Below are positions 10,781-22,471 of a stretch of DNA of 64,000 nt, piece after piece. Source of the DNA: Oscheius tipulae. Lineage: Eukaryota; Nematoda; Chromadorea; Rhabditida; Rhabditidae. A program made the translations under genes and the position numbers. Under the pieces are notes generated by a model. It was not told the DNA's origin. It was given only the letters and a program-made list of their open reading frames with translations, and ran no database searches. Location of the stretch: contig JASJZH010000006.1 of assembly GCA_037178975.1 (NCBI GenBank), positions 7,316,001 to 7,380,000 of the forward strand, read 5' to 3'. Numbering within the stretch: position 1 is the stretch's first letter; every line of letters starts with the position of its first letter.

Positions 10781-12234
10781 ATGAAGGGAGCTGAGCTCCC
10801 TCCGAAATTTCAATTCGCTTTTCGACGAACCATATTTTTTCTGCTTTGCTTATGTATTTGGATTGCTTTCGGCACATTAGTTCTTACTATTTTAACAAAG
10901 AGAGGTCAACCACATGTATGTTTTTTAATTTTATCCGTCAAACTTTCCTTTCAGACCTCTTCGTTGGCTAGAGATAGAATAGACGCAAAACGAGTAGAGC
11001 TATTAAATGTTCTTTGGGCTGAAACCATTGCCAAGACCGAAAATGACTGGGCAGAAATGGCTAATCAGAAGCTGGAAATGTATGAAAAGGTCAGAATTTC
11101 AGGTCAGCTTGACAAGATAATATCAGACACTTCTGACATCCCTGGGAATCAACCAACTCTCCAATGAGCGAGGATTTGCTTCATCCTTCCAAAAAGCTTT
11201 TGGTCTCATTACAACTATCGGTCCTCTTGACATAGATGATTTCACGACCATGGGAAAAATCTTTAGCGTTTTCTTCACCCTCATCGGTAAGCAAGAAGTT
11301 TTTTTTCAGCAATACGACGAATGTTCCAGGAACACCACTCTGTCTTCACGTCGTCTCGCAATGTGGTAGGATGTTTTCATCCATTTGGGAGGTGAGCTTC
11401 TTTTGTTCATTCTGAAAATATTCCGTTTTGTCTTTTTTCTACTGAACGTTTCTGATTACATAACCATAGAGGTCTATTCAAAAGCTACACCCTGACAAAT
11501 TGTTTAGTACATGCTTCGCTAGAAGAAACGAAGAAGTTCAAAGCTTTTCACATGTGTTTTTACTGTTTGCATCGGAGTTCCATTCTGAGCCAAACATTTT
11601 ATCGACATCCTTTTTTTTTTTATAAAGCGTAGTGCTGCAAGCCTCTGCGCCTTTCTATAGCTTGCTAAAACAGTTTATGGTACCGTCATTTCGCTTTGAA
11701 AGCAACAATTTTAGGGACGGTCAGTCTTCTTGCCAACAGCCTGTTTTGTCTTTCTCTCCGCAGTCGTTTATGACATAATCGAGGGAGGTGATGACGACGT
11801 GGTAAAACATGCCATCTCATCTGGTATTTGATCGAAACTTTCAGCCCTTCATGGATGCCATATTCTCCATCTTCCTACAGTTTTCGTCGGTCGGAGAGGT
11901 GGACAACGAGTTCCAGTGAGTAATCAAAAGGCACGTCTACAGTTTTCCACTTTAGTGGATTGATACCGTATGCCATCTGCCTCGTCGGACTTGCCTTGAT
12001 CACAGCATGCTTTTCAGTCATGCAATATGAGATCGAGAAACAGATTCAAGGCTACGAGCTCACATTCTACAGGTAATCCAACTGAACGTTGTCACTTTTC
12101 TGGAATTCAGACTCTTTTCCTGGGCAGAACGATGGATGCATGAGGGGAAAGAGGACAACCATTTTCCTTCTGGCTCGAATCGAAATTCTAGAATAGAAGA
12201 AATCGAGGAAGAGGAGGAAGGTGAAGAAGACTAG
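10781..12234 (+). CDS. Two-pore-domain K+ channel-like (TWK) with altered filters
   Basis: Eight exons (10781-10915, 10955-11089, 11127-11286, 11330-11391, 11715-11801, 11845-11915, 11956-12072, 12111-12234) total 891 nt, 296 residues, in one frame. The topology is K2P: M1 (FFLLCLCIWIAFGTLVLTIL), an extracellular cap with LLNVLW...W...YEK as in TWK proteins, P1, M2 (FSVFFTLIGTPLCLHVV), M3 (FLPTACFVFLSAVVYDIIEG), P2 and M4 (LIPYAICLVGLALITACF). The C-tail is acidic (EEIEEEEEGEED). Both filters are changed: P1 reads TTIGPLD where TTIGYGD/N is expected, and P2 reads SSVGEVD where xxxGFGD is expected. Frame and splice sites are intact, so it does not look like a pseudogene. K+ selectivity cannot be assumed. 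A TTTCAG acceptor lies 5 bases before the ATG. The 323-nt intron 4 is unusually long. Confidence 0.8.
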
Positions 12235-12311
12235 TAGTCTGTTAGTGAAATTTTAGCAAAGGGTCGTTTGTTCTGTCAGACCATTTAATATGTTTAATAA
12301 ATTAACCACGT

Positions 12312-12317
12312 TTTATT
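12312..12317 (-). terminator. Candidate poly(A) signal of minus-strand gene
   Basis: TTTATT on the plus strand (AATAAA on minus) starts 7 bases past the stop of the secreted protein gene at 12324. It faces an AATAAA of the convergent channel gene at about 12296. Confidence 0.4.
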
Positions 12318-12323
12318 TCGAAC

Positions 12324-12901
12324 TTAAGAATGGTCCCCGCTAGAAGAAGAATCACTTTTGCGGGAAGAAGAAGACGAGCGCTTTCCGTGCCTGCGGTGCT
12401 TGCGGTGACGGCGGCGGTGATGACGCTCCTCAGGAACGTAGAAGGGATTAGAGAGAACTTGATCTTGGTAGACTGGAATTTCCTTGTTTGCTTACTCGTA
12501 TAACCCTACCTCCAGGCCAGTATCCAGGGTACTGTCCACCATATATACCGTGATGATGTTCGCGAGAGGCTGACCAAGAACCTGAGCTAGAGCTGGAGCG
12601 ACGGCTCTTCTTGTGGTGCTTTCTGCTTTTCTTGTGGTGTCTGTGGCCGCGGTGACGTCGTTTCGAGGCAAGGCCGTCGAAGAAGGCTCCATGATGGTAT
12701 CCAGGGGCAACATTCACGTATCCAGGTCTGAAACAATTGGTTTCCGCTAAGTTTGAGGTCAGCTTACTGGTTGTAGACTGGAGGAGCAGCAACGGGATAC
12801 TGAACGACGGAGGCCTGAGGCGGACTGGCAGCAACACTGTAGTCGGCATAAACCGCCACGCTGAAGCTGATCAGGCAGACGAGAGTGAGCGGAGAAGTCA
12901 T
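12324..12901 (-). CDS. Secreted His/Arg/Ser-rich protein A (HG-x-FFD family)
   Basis: Three exons (12901-12768, 12727-12510, 12472-12324) give 501 nt, 166 residues, in one frame; both introns are under 41 nt. The N-terminus is a signal peptide (MTSPLTLVCLISFSVAVYA). A Val/Pro/Tyr region follows, then NVAPGYHHGAFFDGL. Two basic blocks come next, rich in His, Arg, Lys and Ser (RRHRGHRHHKKSRKHHKKS and ERHHRRRHRKHRRHGKR), separated by a Gly/Tyr/Pro segment. The tail is Ser-rich. The HG-x-FFD motif and basic tail are shared with the next minus-strand gene, so they are paralogues. A TATA box (12936-12942) lies 35 bp before the ATG. The function is unknown; secreted antimicrobial, cuticle-binding or metal-binding roles are only guesses. 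Confidence 0.72.
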
Positions 12902-12935
12902 CGTCAGATGATACTTCCCTTCGATGATGGTAGTC

Positions 12936-12942
12936 TTTTATA
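12936..12942 (-). promoter_or_regulatory. TATA box of secreted protein A
   Basis: TATAAAA on the minus strand, 35 bp upstream of the ATG at 12901. If transcription starts about 30 bp downstream, the 5' UTR is only a few bases. Confidence 0.5.
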
Positions 12943-13989
12943 TGCGCAGAAATGAGTGAAGCAGCACCCGACGGTGTCATTTAGACAAAATATACGGCAG
13001 ACTGATTCAGCCAAATTAAACATTGGAAACCGGGCAATTCACTCCCATTGCGATCGCTTTTCAAACACTTAAAACCAACTTGAAAGCCATGTCGACTGGG
13101 CTTGCTTATGTGACACTGAATTGTATTCACTGTGAATATCATAACCCAAAACTGTAACTGAGTGCTAAGTTCATTCACTATCTCTTTCAGGAAGACTGCT
13201 GATGCAGAATCGGGATAGGATTGATTAAATCTGTCAGTCAGAGCTTCATAGAATCAGTAAAGTCTGCAGCTGAAAAGCTCAAGAGTATCCATCGCCCACC
13301 TTATCTCATTACGTTGAGAACTTCTAGTTTGACCTTCATATCAAGTCATTTTTTTTCAATTGAGCTAGCGAGTAGTCGCTACCTATTTCGTTCGCATTCA
13401 GCTTTGGAGCATACACGATACAGATGTCTTCCTTGGCTTTCCTCATATTTAGGTCTCTACAGTATTACTACATATGGGTTCATCGAAGAGTTGTTATAAA
13501 TTGGGGGAAACGTCCAAGAAGACTTATGTTTCATTGTAAAGCAAAAAGTCATGAAAATTGAGTAGTTCGGAAAAGTGAAGGAGTTAGTGGCTCAAGTACT
13601 GGATCCGCATGATATCAGTTGTTGTTTTTGCTGGAAAACGGTTTTACTGAACTTCTTCCAAGCTCTCGGAAACAACTTTTCCCTCTTCATGAAATTTCAT
13701 CAGTTGAACTGAACAACAGCCCTTGCGTGCCATGGAACCCCTTGTCTATCCACCCAATTGCACTTTTACGAAACAAAAAGTCACCGATCAGCAAAACAAC
13801 CATCAGGTTGTTGTATTATTAGACGCACCACTGGCTGGAATCATTACTGCTCTTATTGAACTTCCAGAGGCATGCGTTCAAAAAACACGATATTTATGTT
13901 TTCATTAACACGAAGGTCGATGGTATTCGAGAAGAGGGCTCAGAGTCTAGAAAAGAGTTAAGATACAGAGGATTTATTCTGGACTAGAA
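12943..13989. other. Intergenic between the two paralogues
   Basis: Only short unsupported frames were seen. The region separates two tandem, same-strand secreted-protein genes. Confidence 0.4.
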
Positions 13990-14395
13990 CTAGTGGCTGT
14001 CGTGATGACGAGAAGAGCGGCTCTTGTGGTGACTCTTTCTACTTCTACTGCTCCTGCCGTGGTGACGGTAGTTGTTGATGAAAGCATCAAAGAAAGGTCC
14101 ATGGTTCCTTCCTGCCTTTACATTGGTGAAAGCAGGACTGTAAAAGATTCACATTTTGGTAACTCGTTACTTACGAATTGTGGACAGGTTGTCCGGGTAC
14201 AGGGTAGGGGACAATCTGAGGCGGCTGATAGACCGGCGGATTAGCTGGATAGCTAGACGGCTGATAGCTCTGTTGATAGACTGGTTGATTGGGCTGTTGG
14301 TAGCTGGAGTAGGTAGGGCTCTGCTGAACTCCGTATTGAGCAACGGCAAAGTTGACAGCCGCGAAAAGGGCGAAAGCTCCTGGGATCCAAGTCAT
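13990..14395 (-). CDS. Secreted Tyr/Gln/Pro- and His/Arg/Ser-rich protein B (HG-x-FFD family)
   Basis: Two exons (14395-14175 and 14137-13990) joined by a 37-nt intron give 369 nt, 122 residues, in one frame. A signal peptide (MTWIPGAFALFAAVNFAVAQ) is followed by Tyr/Gln/Pro repeats (SYQQP, VYQQ, SYQPSSYPANPPVYQPP). Then comes NVKAGRNHGPFFDAF and a basic Ser/His/Arg tail ending HHDSH. The central motif matches paralogue A at N-V-x-x-G-x-x-H-G-x-F-F-D, and the position just before the basic tail is the same. A TATA-like CTTATAAG lies 29 bp before the ATG. The function is unknown. Confidence 0.72.
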
Positions 14396-14423
14396 CGTTT
14401 GACGGTTAGAAGCGACACTGCTC

Positions 14424-14431
14424 CTTATAAG
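14424..14431 (-). promoter_or_regulatory. TATA-like box of secreted protein B
   Basis: CTTATAAG, 29 bp upstream of the ATG at 14395. This is the same spacing class as in paralogue A. Confidence 0.42.
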
Positions 14432-16543
14432 CCTAATTCATTGTCTCCAAATACAAACATGAAGCTGTCACCGTCACAACATGTCGATCATTGTACGCTA
14501 GTCAACGACATAGACGTTTCGGAATGAAGATCACTGAAAAAAAGATTCGAAAGATTTTTGTTTGTATTCTTCAGTAAATCAAGTTGTTGGATGTCGAGTC
14601 AGATGAAGATGTCAAGGTACTGGAAAATCCTTGTTGCACTGCACGGCAAGAGACAGGAGTTGACAGACACAGAGTAAAATGAACGATTAAGTGGTCTCAC
14701 AAGACAATCTGAAGCTGGCAAGATGGTAGACAGGTACGTACAGTAACATGTTAGAAGACAAAAGAAAAAAGGAAGAGATACTGTAGCATCCTGTATTCAC
14801 ACAGAAGGAAGCTTTATCTTCTTCGTCCATAGCTTTTTACTTTTTACAGTTTTACTTATTAGTGTTTTGAAGAATCCGCTAGTTTGTTACTGGACTTGTT
14901 GTGTCCTAGTCAGCGTGATTATCAATCAACATGTTTTTAGTTTTTAACTTACGCTTTTAATAAATATCTGGTGCTGGTCATTTGTTTTAAAGTTTTGTCT
15001 TTTTGTTGTTTTCTGAGCCTTTTTCACCTGCCCCTTGAAATCTATGTCAAACTTTTAAACTGTTTTGTACATATGGCAATTGGATATTGTTCTCCGAGTG
15101 TTCTTCTCCCTGCTTGTCTGTAATCTCACAATGTGACCGATCCTAGATCTAGTTACGTCTCAAGACCACCTAGATGGCGCACTATTTGTCCAAAATCAGG
15201 GATACCCATCACGTTTCGGGGGAATCCCACCTTAGACGACTTTGATCTCTTCGCGTAGCGTAAACAGGCCCGTCAATATTTCCTCGTATATCATATTGAC
15301 TATCCACGTGGTCTCCAAAGGACTCTCTGGTCAAATGACCAAAGGTGGTCAAAGGTGTTTTTGGGATCTAAAGTATAACAGCTTCTCTTATCTGTTATTT
15401 TGAGCCAGGAGCAGACAGCCACTCTAAAGAACGGTTCTCGAGGAGTACCCCTCACGTCACCGGACCGATAAGAGTGGTCTTCATGAGATGCGCGTGACCG
15501 GGGCATCCCTTTCTCGGGCCGAGAACTGCAGTGATAGGAGGAGACAAGGCTAAAAATGGAATAGGCTGCGAAAATATATTGATACGTTGTTTGGCCTCAG
15601 ATGGATCATTTGTTTCCGCTATTTTTCCCAAAGACTTGTGGAAAACAAAAGACCTCCGTCACGTTGTTGATGTCAAGTCTGGGAGGAGGTAAAAAAAGTC
15701 AACATTTGATACTTGATCAAGATCTCAGTTAATTATTTATATTTATCACTTATACCTCCTACTGTAGGTCTCCTCAACTATTGAACAGATAAACAAAATA
15801 TATGTGCTTTTCTGTACTATTGCAAAAATGTACGTTTCTATCCTAGGAACAGTGTTCCGGAAAAATATAGACACTTTACAATGACTGGCACTATTTCCAG
15901 CCGTGGGAATACGGAAATACACGTGAAGGGCAGTTGTTCTCACGTTGTGCAATCACTGCCGCGACTGAAAGTGATGTAAAACTAAAGCAGAGACGAGATT
16001 GTGCAACACTGGCCGATAGTACTTTGAAAAGCATACTGGATGAATTCAGGTTTCTACAGAAAGGATTATGGAATACACTAAGTAAACTTTTTCTGATGAT
16101 GCGACTAAACTTTGAAGAAGCTAGAGTGCTCAAGTTAAACAGAAGATTTGCAAAAAACCGATTATTTTTTTTACACACGATCCTTGTTGCTTAGAAAATC
16201 CCTGTATCAACCCTTCGAAAGCGTAGTTTTATCAGTTGCAGAGGTTAGAAGTGCACTGATTGCTATTGAACACGTAAAACTTCTTTACTTCGTACTTTTT
16301 TGTACCGAAAAACATTCAGAAAAACAGGGTGAACTTCTTTAGCAGCTACATTGTTTTGCTTTTCGAGTTTAGAGATCAAAGTTTTGAACATAAACTTTCT
16401 ATGAAAATGCAAACTTAAGGCCGTAGTTTTTAAAGTTTATTCTCTGCTCAGTACTGGTTTTCGTTTGTACCAATAGTACTATAGAGGTCCTTTTGGTTCC
16501 TTGATCGTTTTTGCAAAATTACGACTGACTAGTCTAGATCAGG
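14432..16543. other. Intergenic, no gene seen
   Basis: AT-rich with short frames on both strands. I found no splice-supported coding sequence and no structured RNA. Confidence 0.4.
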
Positions 16544-16572
16544 CCCCGCCCCCTGTTTGGCTTGTATATAAG
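16544..16572 (+). promoter_or_regulatory. GC-box and TATA box of asparagine synthetase
   Basis: CCCCGCCCCC at 16544-16553 is followed by TATATAAG at 16565-16572, about 95 bp before the start codon. The ATG at 16667 follows directly on CTTCAG, an acceptor-like sequence, so the leader may be spliced. Confidence 0.45.
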
Positions 16573-16666
16573 GCACCACTGATCGTTCATCTGTATCCGA
16601 TAGACTCTTCTCTTGAGACTAACAGACTCCTCTTTTAAAGTCCCATCTAACGTGCCTCGTCTTCAG

Positions 16667-18823
16667 ATGTGCGGAATTTTCGCTGTTTGCCACCAGCTCT
16701 GCCAGCAGGGCGTCAAGCACTACAACCTCGAGCAGGCCAAGGAACATTCGAGTCGTCAGAGACATCGTGGTCCCGACTTCCACGGTTCGTACCAAGATGC
16801 CAAAACTGGTGATATTCTCTGCCATGAACGTCTGGCCATCATGGATCTCGGAATCACTCAGCCTCTGCAGGGTTCAGTTGCTAACCATCAGGTACTTGCA
16901 GGGATTCCCCTGTTGTCTAGCCGATTGTTTACTTACTTTTTCTGAGCCAAATTTTTGCTTTGTTGACGGCCGAGAGGCTGCTTTACGATCCATGGGAACT
17001 CGAAAAAAAACAGCAAATTGTCTACCTCTAAAGCAAATGCTTTAGGTGATACACAACGGAGAGATCTACAACCACCAACTTCTAAGAGACAATGAACTCA
17101 AAGGACTCCCGCTCAGAACCAGCTGCGACTCTGAGGTACCTAAAAGAACAAGACGGTGATAAGAGTTGATTTCAGGTCATTATTTTCCTCTACGAGAAGA
17201 TCAAGGACGGAAGAATGTGCGACATGTTAGACGGTGTTTTTGCCTTTGCACTCTGCTGCGATGGAAAGTTCATGGCTGCCAGAGATCCCATCGGAGTCAA
17301 GCAGATGTACTATGGGAAGGACAAGGAAGGACGTTACTTCTTTGCGTAGGAAAACATTTTGAGTCAAAATGTTTGAGTTTTAAGCAACGAGATGAAGTGT
17401 ATTGAGGACGCTTGCGGGAACGAGGAGCTCGGAATCTTTCCTCCAGGACACTTCTGGATGCCAGATTGTGGCTTTGTTCGCTACTTCCAGGTACTTTACT
17501 ATGATGTTGAATCATTATTGTCATTGCAGCCTCTCTGGTTCGACTACCGGCTTGCTACCAAGCCCGAGAGCCTAACTCTCATCCACGACACTTTGGTCAA
17601 CGCTGTTCACAAGCGTCTGATGTCTGATGCCCCGATGGGTATCCTTCTGTCTGGTGGACTGGACTCCAGTCTAGTCAGTTCTATCGCTGCACGTGAGATG
17701 AAAAAGCGTGGTCTGGATGTTCACTCCTTCTCTATCGGAGTCGATCACCTCTCTCCCGATGTTATTGCTGCTCGCAAAGTTGCTGCTCACATTGGAACCA
17801 TCCATCACGAGTTCCACTTCACTGTTCAGGTAAGGCTATTCAAAATTGTTGCAAATACATGCTTCAGGAAGGTCTTAAGAACCTGAGAAACCTCATCTGG
17901 CACCTGGAGACCTACGATGTGACTTCTATTCGCGCCTCGACTCCCATGTACTTTCTCTCTGAGAAGATTCGTCAGATGGGCATCAAAGTAGTCCTTTCGG
18001 GAGAGGGTGCCGACGAGATCTTCGGCGGCTACCTCTATTTCCATAATGCTCCCAACGAGGAAGAGTTCCAGAAGGTGAGAACTCTATTTGGATCTGTGTA
18101 ACGAACGGTTTCAGGAGACTATTGACCGTGTTCTTCACCTGTATACTGCTGATTGTCTCCGTGCTGACAAGTCTACTATGGCTCATTCTGTTGAAGTCCG
18201 TGTACCGTTTCTGGACAAAGCTTTTCTGAACGCGGCCATGCTGACCGAGTCCAAATACAAACATCCCCAGCCTTTCGGAGGCCGCAATGTTGAAAAGTTC
18301 ATTCTGAGAAGAGCTTTTGATCTCGAGGTGAGAAAGTCCCATTTCTGAGAAAATGTGAGGATTTAGAATGAGCACTACCTCCCCAAGGAGATCCTCTGGC
18401 GACAGAAAGAACAGTTTTCCGATGGTGTCGGCTACAGCTGGATCGACACTCTGATGAACTACTGTGCTGAACAGGTCTCCGATGTTGATGTAAGCATTCC
18501 TCTTTTTATTGAGAAACAAGTAAATCTTTCAGTTTGCCAAGGCAGCCGAGATCTTCCCTCACAACACTCCTCACAGCAAGGAGGCCTTCTTCATGCGACG
18601 CATCTTCACCGAGTTCTTCCCCAGCGATAATGCTGCCTCAACCGTCAGAAGGTGGATTCCCAAGTGGCAGGACAACCAAGACCCCTCTGGTGAGAATTTC
18701 TTTTGGGTGAAAAACAGATGTTTGCTTTTAGGTCGCGCTTCTTTGGTTCACGATCAGAGTCTCCACAAAGAAGTCAAGCATCTGGAAAGGGTCAAAGATG
18801 TCCAACGTCCTCAACACGCCTAA
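16667..18823 (+). CDS. asns: Asparagine synthetase (glutamine-hydrolysing)
   Basis: It makes asparagine from aspartate, ATP and glutamine in the cytosol. The N-terminal amidotransferase starts MCGIF, so Cys2 after Met removal is the nucleophile. [19 protein letters not shown] and HNGEIYN are class II glutaminase landmarks. The C-terminal synthetase domain has the PPi-loop SGGLDSS (about 17651), [43 protein letters not shown] and [21 protein letters not shown]. The gene has about nine exons; the first intron is 154 nt and the others mostly 38-55 nt. All key residues seen are intact. It matches ASNS-type sequences along its whole length, ending [14 protein letters not shown]. Confidence 0.95.
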
Positions 18824-18861
18824 GTATCGCCATTTCTCAACATGTATATACTTATTATTGC

Positions 18862-18867
18862 CTAATA
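18862..18867 (+). terminator. Candidate poly(A) signal of asparagine synthetase
   Basis: An AATAAA starts within a couple of bases of 18862, about 40 bases after the stop. Confidence 0.4.
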
Positions 18868-19246
18868 AAAATAAGTGCCTGCAAATGCCTTTTGCAAGTA
18901 AGAAAGCTTGAGAAACAGCGAAAAATGTTCATAAGCAAAAATTTGAGCGTTCTAAATTTGTAGAAGACGCTGTTAATATCCCCGCTCCAAGTCGAAAACC
19001 GTAGTGTAAGAGAGGCCGCGACACAGGTCCCGCCACGATATCCCAAGTTCTCTCAGCTGGGAGAAATGGGAAAGCTTTATTTTACTTTCAAGAGTCCTCT
19101 GAAACCTTCTTACTATTTCGGATTCTTGTCGATAACGAATACCCGATCTCACCCTACAACAAACTTTTTGAACCTTCGTTTCAAAACATTCTCGAAGCTT
19201 TTATCCCCTTTTGTTTACCTCTATTTACCTTCTTCATTTCAGAGCA

Positions 19247-22200
19247 ATGGCACCTCCACCCACAAGAAAAGGAGCTCTAGTCAACCTATTAGCTGTCAGA
19301 AAAGTGTGTTTCTTGCCTCTATCCATTTTGAACCATTTTGGCGTCTATGATGGTCTAACTTCAAATTTTCAGAATATGTACAATTATCAGTCCTCACGCA
19401 ACTACCATTGCTTTCTCTTCTGCTGTGACAGATTTAGGTAAGGGGAGTTGTACTTGCATGAGATTCACGCTTCAGGGATGTTTTCAAACTACCACAATTC
19501 AGCTGCCAAGATTTTGATGCTGCCTTGAAGTCGGAGGAGGAGAATTTCCGAGCTGGTAAGTTCAATTCCATCGTTTTGAGACGCTTTATCGTTTTTCATG
19601 CTCGAAAGCTCTTGTCTGCTCTGATCTCATTAAAAAACTAGTCATTTCTCTCTGTAGACCATGGGGCAGGCCCTCAATCAAGTGAGTTTTTTTTTTTCGT
19701 TTCATTGAAACTGTTTTAGTGTATCTAACTATAACGAAGTTGTACACTATGTTGTTCAAAAACGCTTCACAACAGAGGACAGATCCAATTTTCTTGGACC
19801 CGTGGAAACTGCCAATATCCATGCACTGCCATCGGAGGTATTATCTTGAATTGAATTTTTAATATTTTCGAAATCAGGTCAAAATTTACCTGCTCAACTT
19901 TTTACTGGACCTTAGGATAAGCAAAGATGAGAGCGAGACTGTAGATACGGTGAGTATTCAGCATATTCATATGCTTATCAAGTTTTACAGTTTTGCGATC
20001 CAACAGCATTGCGAGTCGTCGAGCTAGGAGAAGATTCGGCATTGAATGGCTACTTCTACTTCGGAGAGTACCGAGTAGTCACAGAGTTGAAACAAAAACA
20101 CTCTTAGTAGGTCTCTTAGAGTTTCTCTTATTCAAACTTCCAGCCACCATGTGGTCGACGGTCTAAACCACAAGCATGCTCTCTGGAAAGAGCTCTACGA
20201 CGAGATCACAGAAGAAAGTAACTTTTTGATATCTGCTGAGACCCAAGAACAATGGAGAGCCTTGTTAGATGCTTTGGAACAGGGCGGCCCAAACGAAAAG
20301 TATCTTTACAAAGGATTGAAGAACTTGGAGGAGCATGAGTTGAAAGCTCATTTAGCTGTGAGTTTCTCACTTTCCCAGATCAAGTTTTCATACTTCAGGA
20401 GCTACAAAGATTGGAAATGATGAGACAAGAAGAACAGAAAGCCATGAGGAAGACGGAAGTTCAGCTGAGAAAGGTTTGTATCTCGTTGTCGAAAGTCGTA
20501 TATCGACAATTTTCAGGATCTAGGCCTTGTGAGAACAAGCGGCAGACTACAGGTGAAAGAACTGGAAAAGAGATTGAGAGAAGATGAAGAGAAAAAGCAG
20601 AGAGATGAAAGGCAACGGCACGATTTGACTTCTGCACTAGTTCACGGAACACATCTTTCGGAAGGAGCTCAGAAGGCAAAGGTAAGATATATTTTTTCAT
20701 ATTTTTATTAGACCTTGAGTCGGTACGGGTGGAATACTTTCGAAATCATAGGCAAACTTTGTGTTTGCGAAACCAAGGATCTCATATTTTTCTGAAAGCC
20801 AGCTCCAAGATATTCTGCGAATCTGACATGGGGTTCTATCTAGGCGGTGTAAGTAGGAATATCGAAACGGTGTGGGTGAAACATCATTTACATTTGAACC
20901 AGTACATGATAGCATGTTTACAACGTTGCTTTAATAGCGAAAATAAACGTAAGAAGTTCTGAGGTTTATGCTTTCCAATTTTGTCCCCGTTTATTTCGAA
21001 AAGACGCCAAGTCATGCTGCATATTTGGTATAGTTTATCTCGGACTTATATGAAAAGCCTGTAATAGCCTCATGATAAATATGGGCTTGCGACCAGATAT
21101 TAGACGTTCACCATAGCTAAATGCTTCCCTCACATAATCTTTTCAGACTCGTGCTGAGCGGCACCAACATCGCGAGGCTGTGATAGCAATGAGCATGCTA
21201 GCTGACCCTGCCTATTTCAACTCACTCAGTGATGTTGACAACACGCATCCGGAGGAAAACGAAGAATCTTATGAACACCTTGAAGGTGGTCTTACAATGA
21301 AAGAACAGGCTGCTGAACAAGAACCTGATCGATACCTAAATGATTACACCGACCATATGGGCTACGATCGTCAGGAAATGTCTGATCGTCAGCACGAGGA
21401 GAGGACAGAAGTTTCTCCAGATGAAAATCAGTGAGTTTGGATTCTAATATTTGAAAACTAAAACGACGTAACTTAATATGTTGTCTGTGTCGTAAACTTA
21501 TTCAAAGGGAAATTTAGAAAATGTTTCCGGGCAGTCCCGGCTTTTACCCTATTAAGAACTTGGTATCTACCTTCCCAGCAGTTTTTCACTGATCATGTTT
21601 GATTCGAGAACTTGACATTTAATAGTCAAAAGCGTCACAATATTACAATCTTCACATTATTTAAGTAGCCGAAGGAAGCTTACACAAATCTTCCAGTTTC
21701 GAGCTGGTTGTTCCGGAGAGTGGTGTGCCTCTTGTTTCATTGCTGAAACGGAGGCAACCAGACGGCAGTTTCAACAGTAATGACTCACCGGAGAGGAAAA
21801 AGAAGCGTGTTTCTTTCGCTGAACATGAGGTAGGAACCTTTTGTTTGCGGATAGTCTTTTTTCAGCCTAGGAGAAACGATGACAAGCCAGAGTTCGAGCC
21901 TGTCCCGTATACGAAAAGGGATCCAGCTCTCAGCGACTTCACCCTCCATGAGTACTATGCTCTTTTTGGGCCTTCCAAAGTCAAAATTCAACAGTAAGCT
22001 TTCTTTCATGCTTTATACCAAGTTTTTGTTCAGAAAAGAGTATGCGAATGACTTGAAGACAGCCTTGGTGTACTTTCATAGCAAATTCATGAACACCCAC
22101 AACAGTTTGCTTCAAAGGCATGAATCGGCAAGTGAACAGATCTATTAAAAAAAATCAAACATTTTCCAGTGGCCAGAACTTGAGAGCCTGGTCGGTCGTC

Positions 22201-22471
22201 TGAGAAGAGAGATCCTCGAGTCAAGAATGGAGCTTGTGCGGGAAATTGAAGTACTGGTAGAGTCAATTAGCATCTCGCCCACACGACGTAAGTCCATGTA
22301 CCCATATACATACATCGCGGGTCTTATTAAGGCTGTCTAATTAGCTACATGCTCGATTTTGCCATAGCTTCATGGGACCATCTGTTTGAACGTCCAACTA
22401 AAGAAGATGTTGCTGGCAAGGAGATTCTTCATCAATTACGACAGTCCATCCCAATTTCCAACAAGAAATAG
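19247..22471 (+). CDS. CECR2-like chromatin-remodelling factor, no bromodomain
   Basis: Human CECR2 partners the ISWI ATPase SNF2L (CERF complex). Here the DDT/WHIM-like N-terminal half is clear. FRDVFKLPQFSCQDFDAAL matches CECR2 FRTAFRLPDFEIEELEAAL. Then comes SDLIKKLVISLCR, and HALPSEVKIYLLNFLLDLRI (CECR2 LPLRTRVEILHRLCDYRL). TALRVVELGEDSALNGYFYF and ISAETQEQWRALLDAL...YLYKGL follow the CECR2 order. A long charged coiled coil follows (about 20400-20680), then acidic sequence and a basic SPERKKKRVSF patch. The C-terminal conserved-looking block (FTLHEYYALFGPSKVK, WPELESLVGRLRREILE) is unlike a bromodomain, and none is visible. The start at 19247 follows a TTTCAG acceptor. One intron (about 20682-21146) is long. 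The second exon is less certain. Confidence 0.7.

Noticed and set aside
12737..12955. Plus-strand frames over the secreted protein genes
   Set aside because: They are antisense shadows; the minus strand gives signal peptides and consistent introns.
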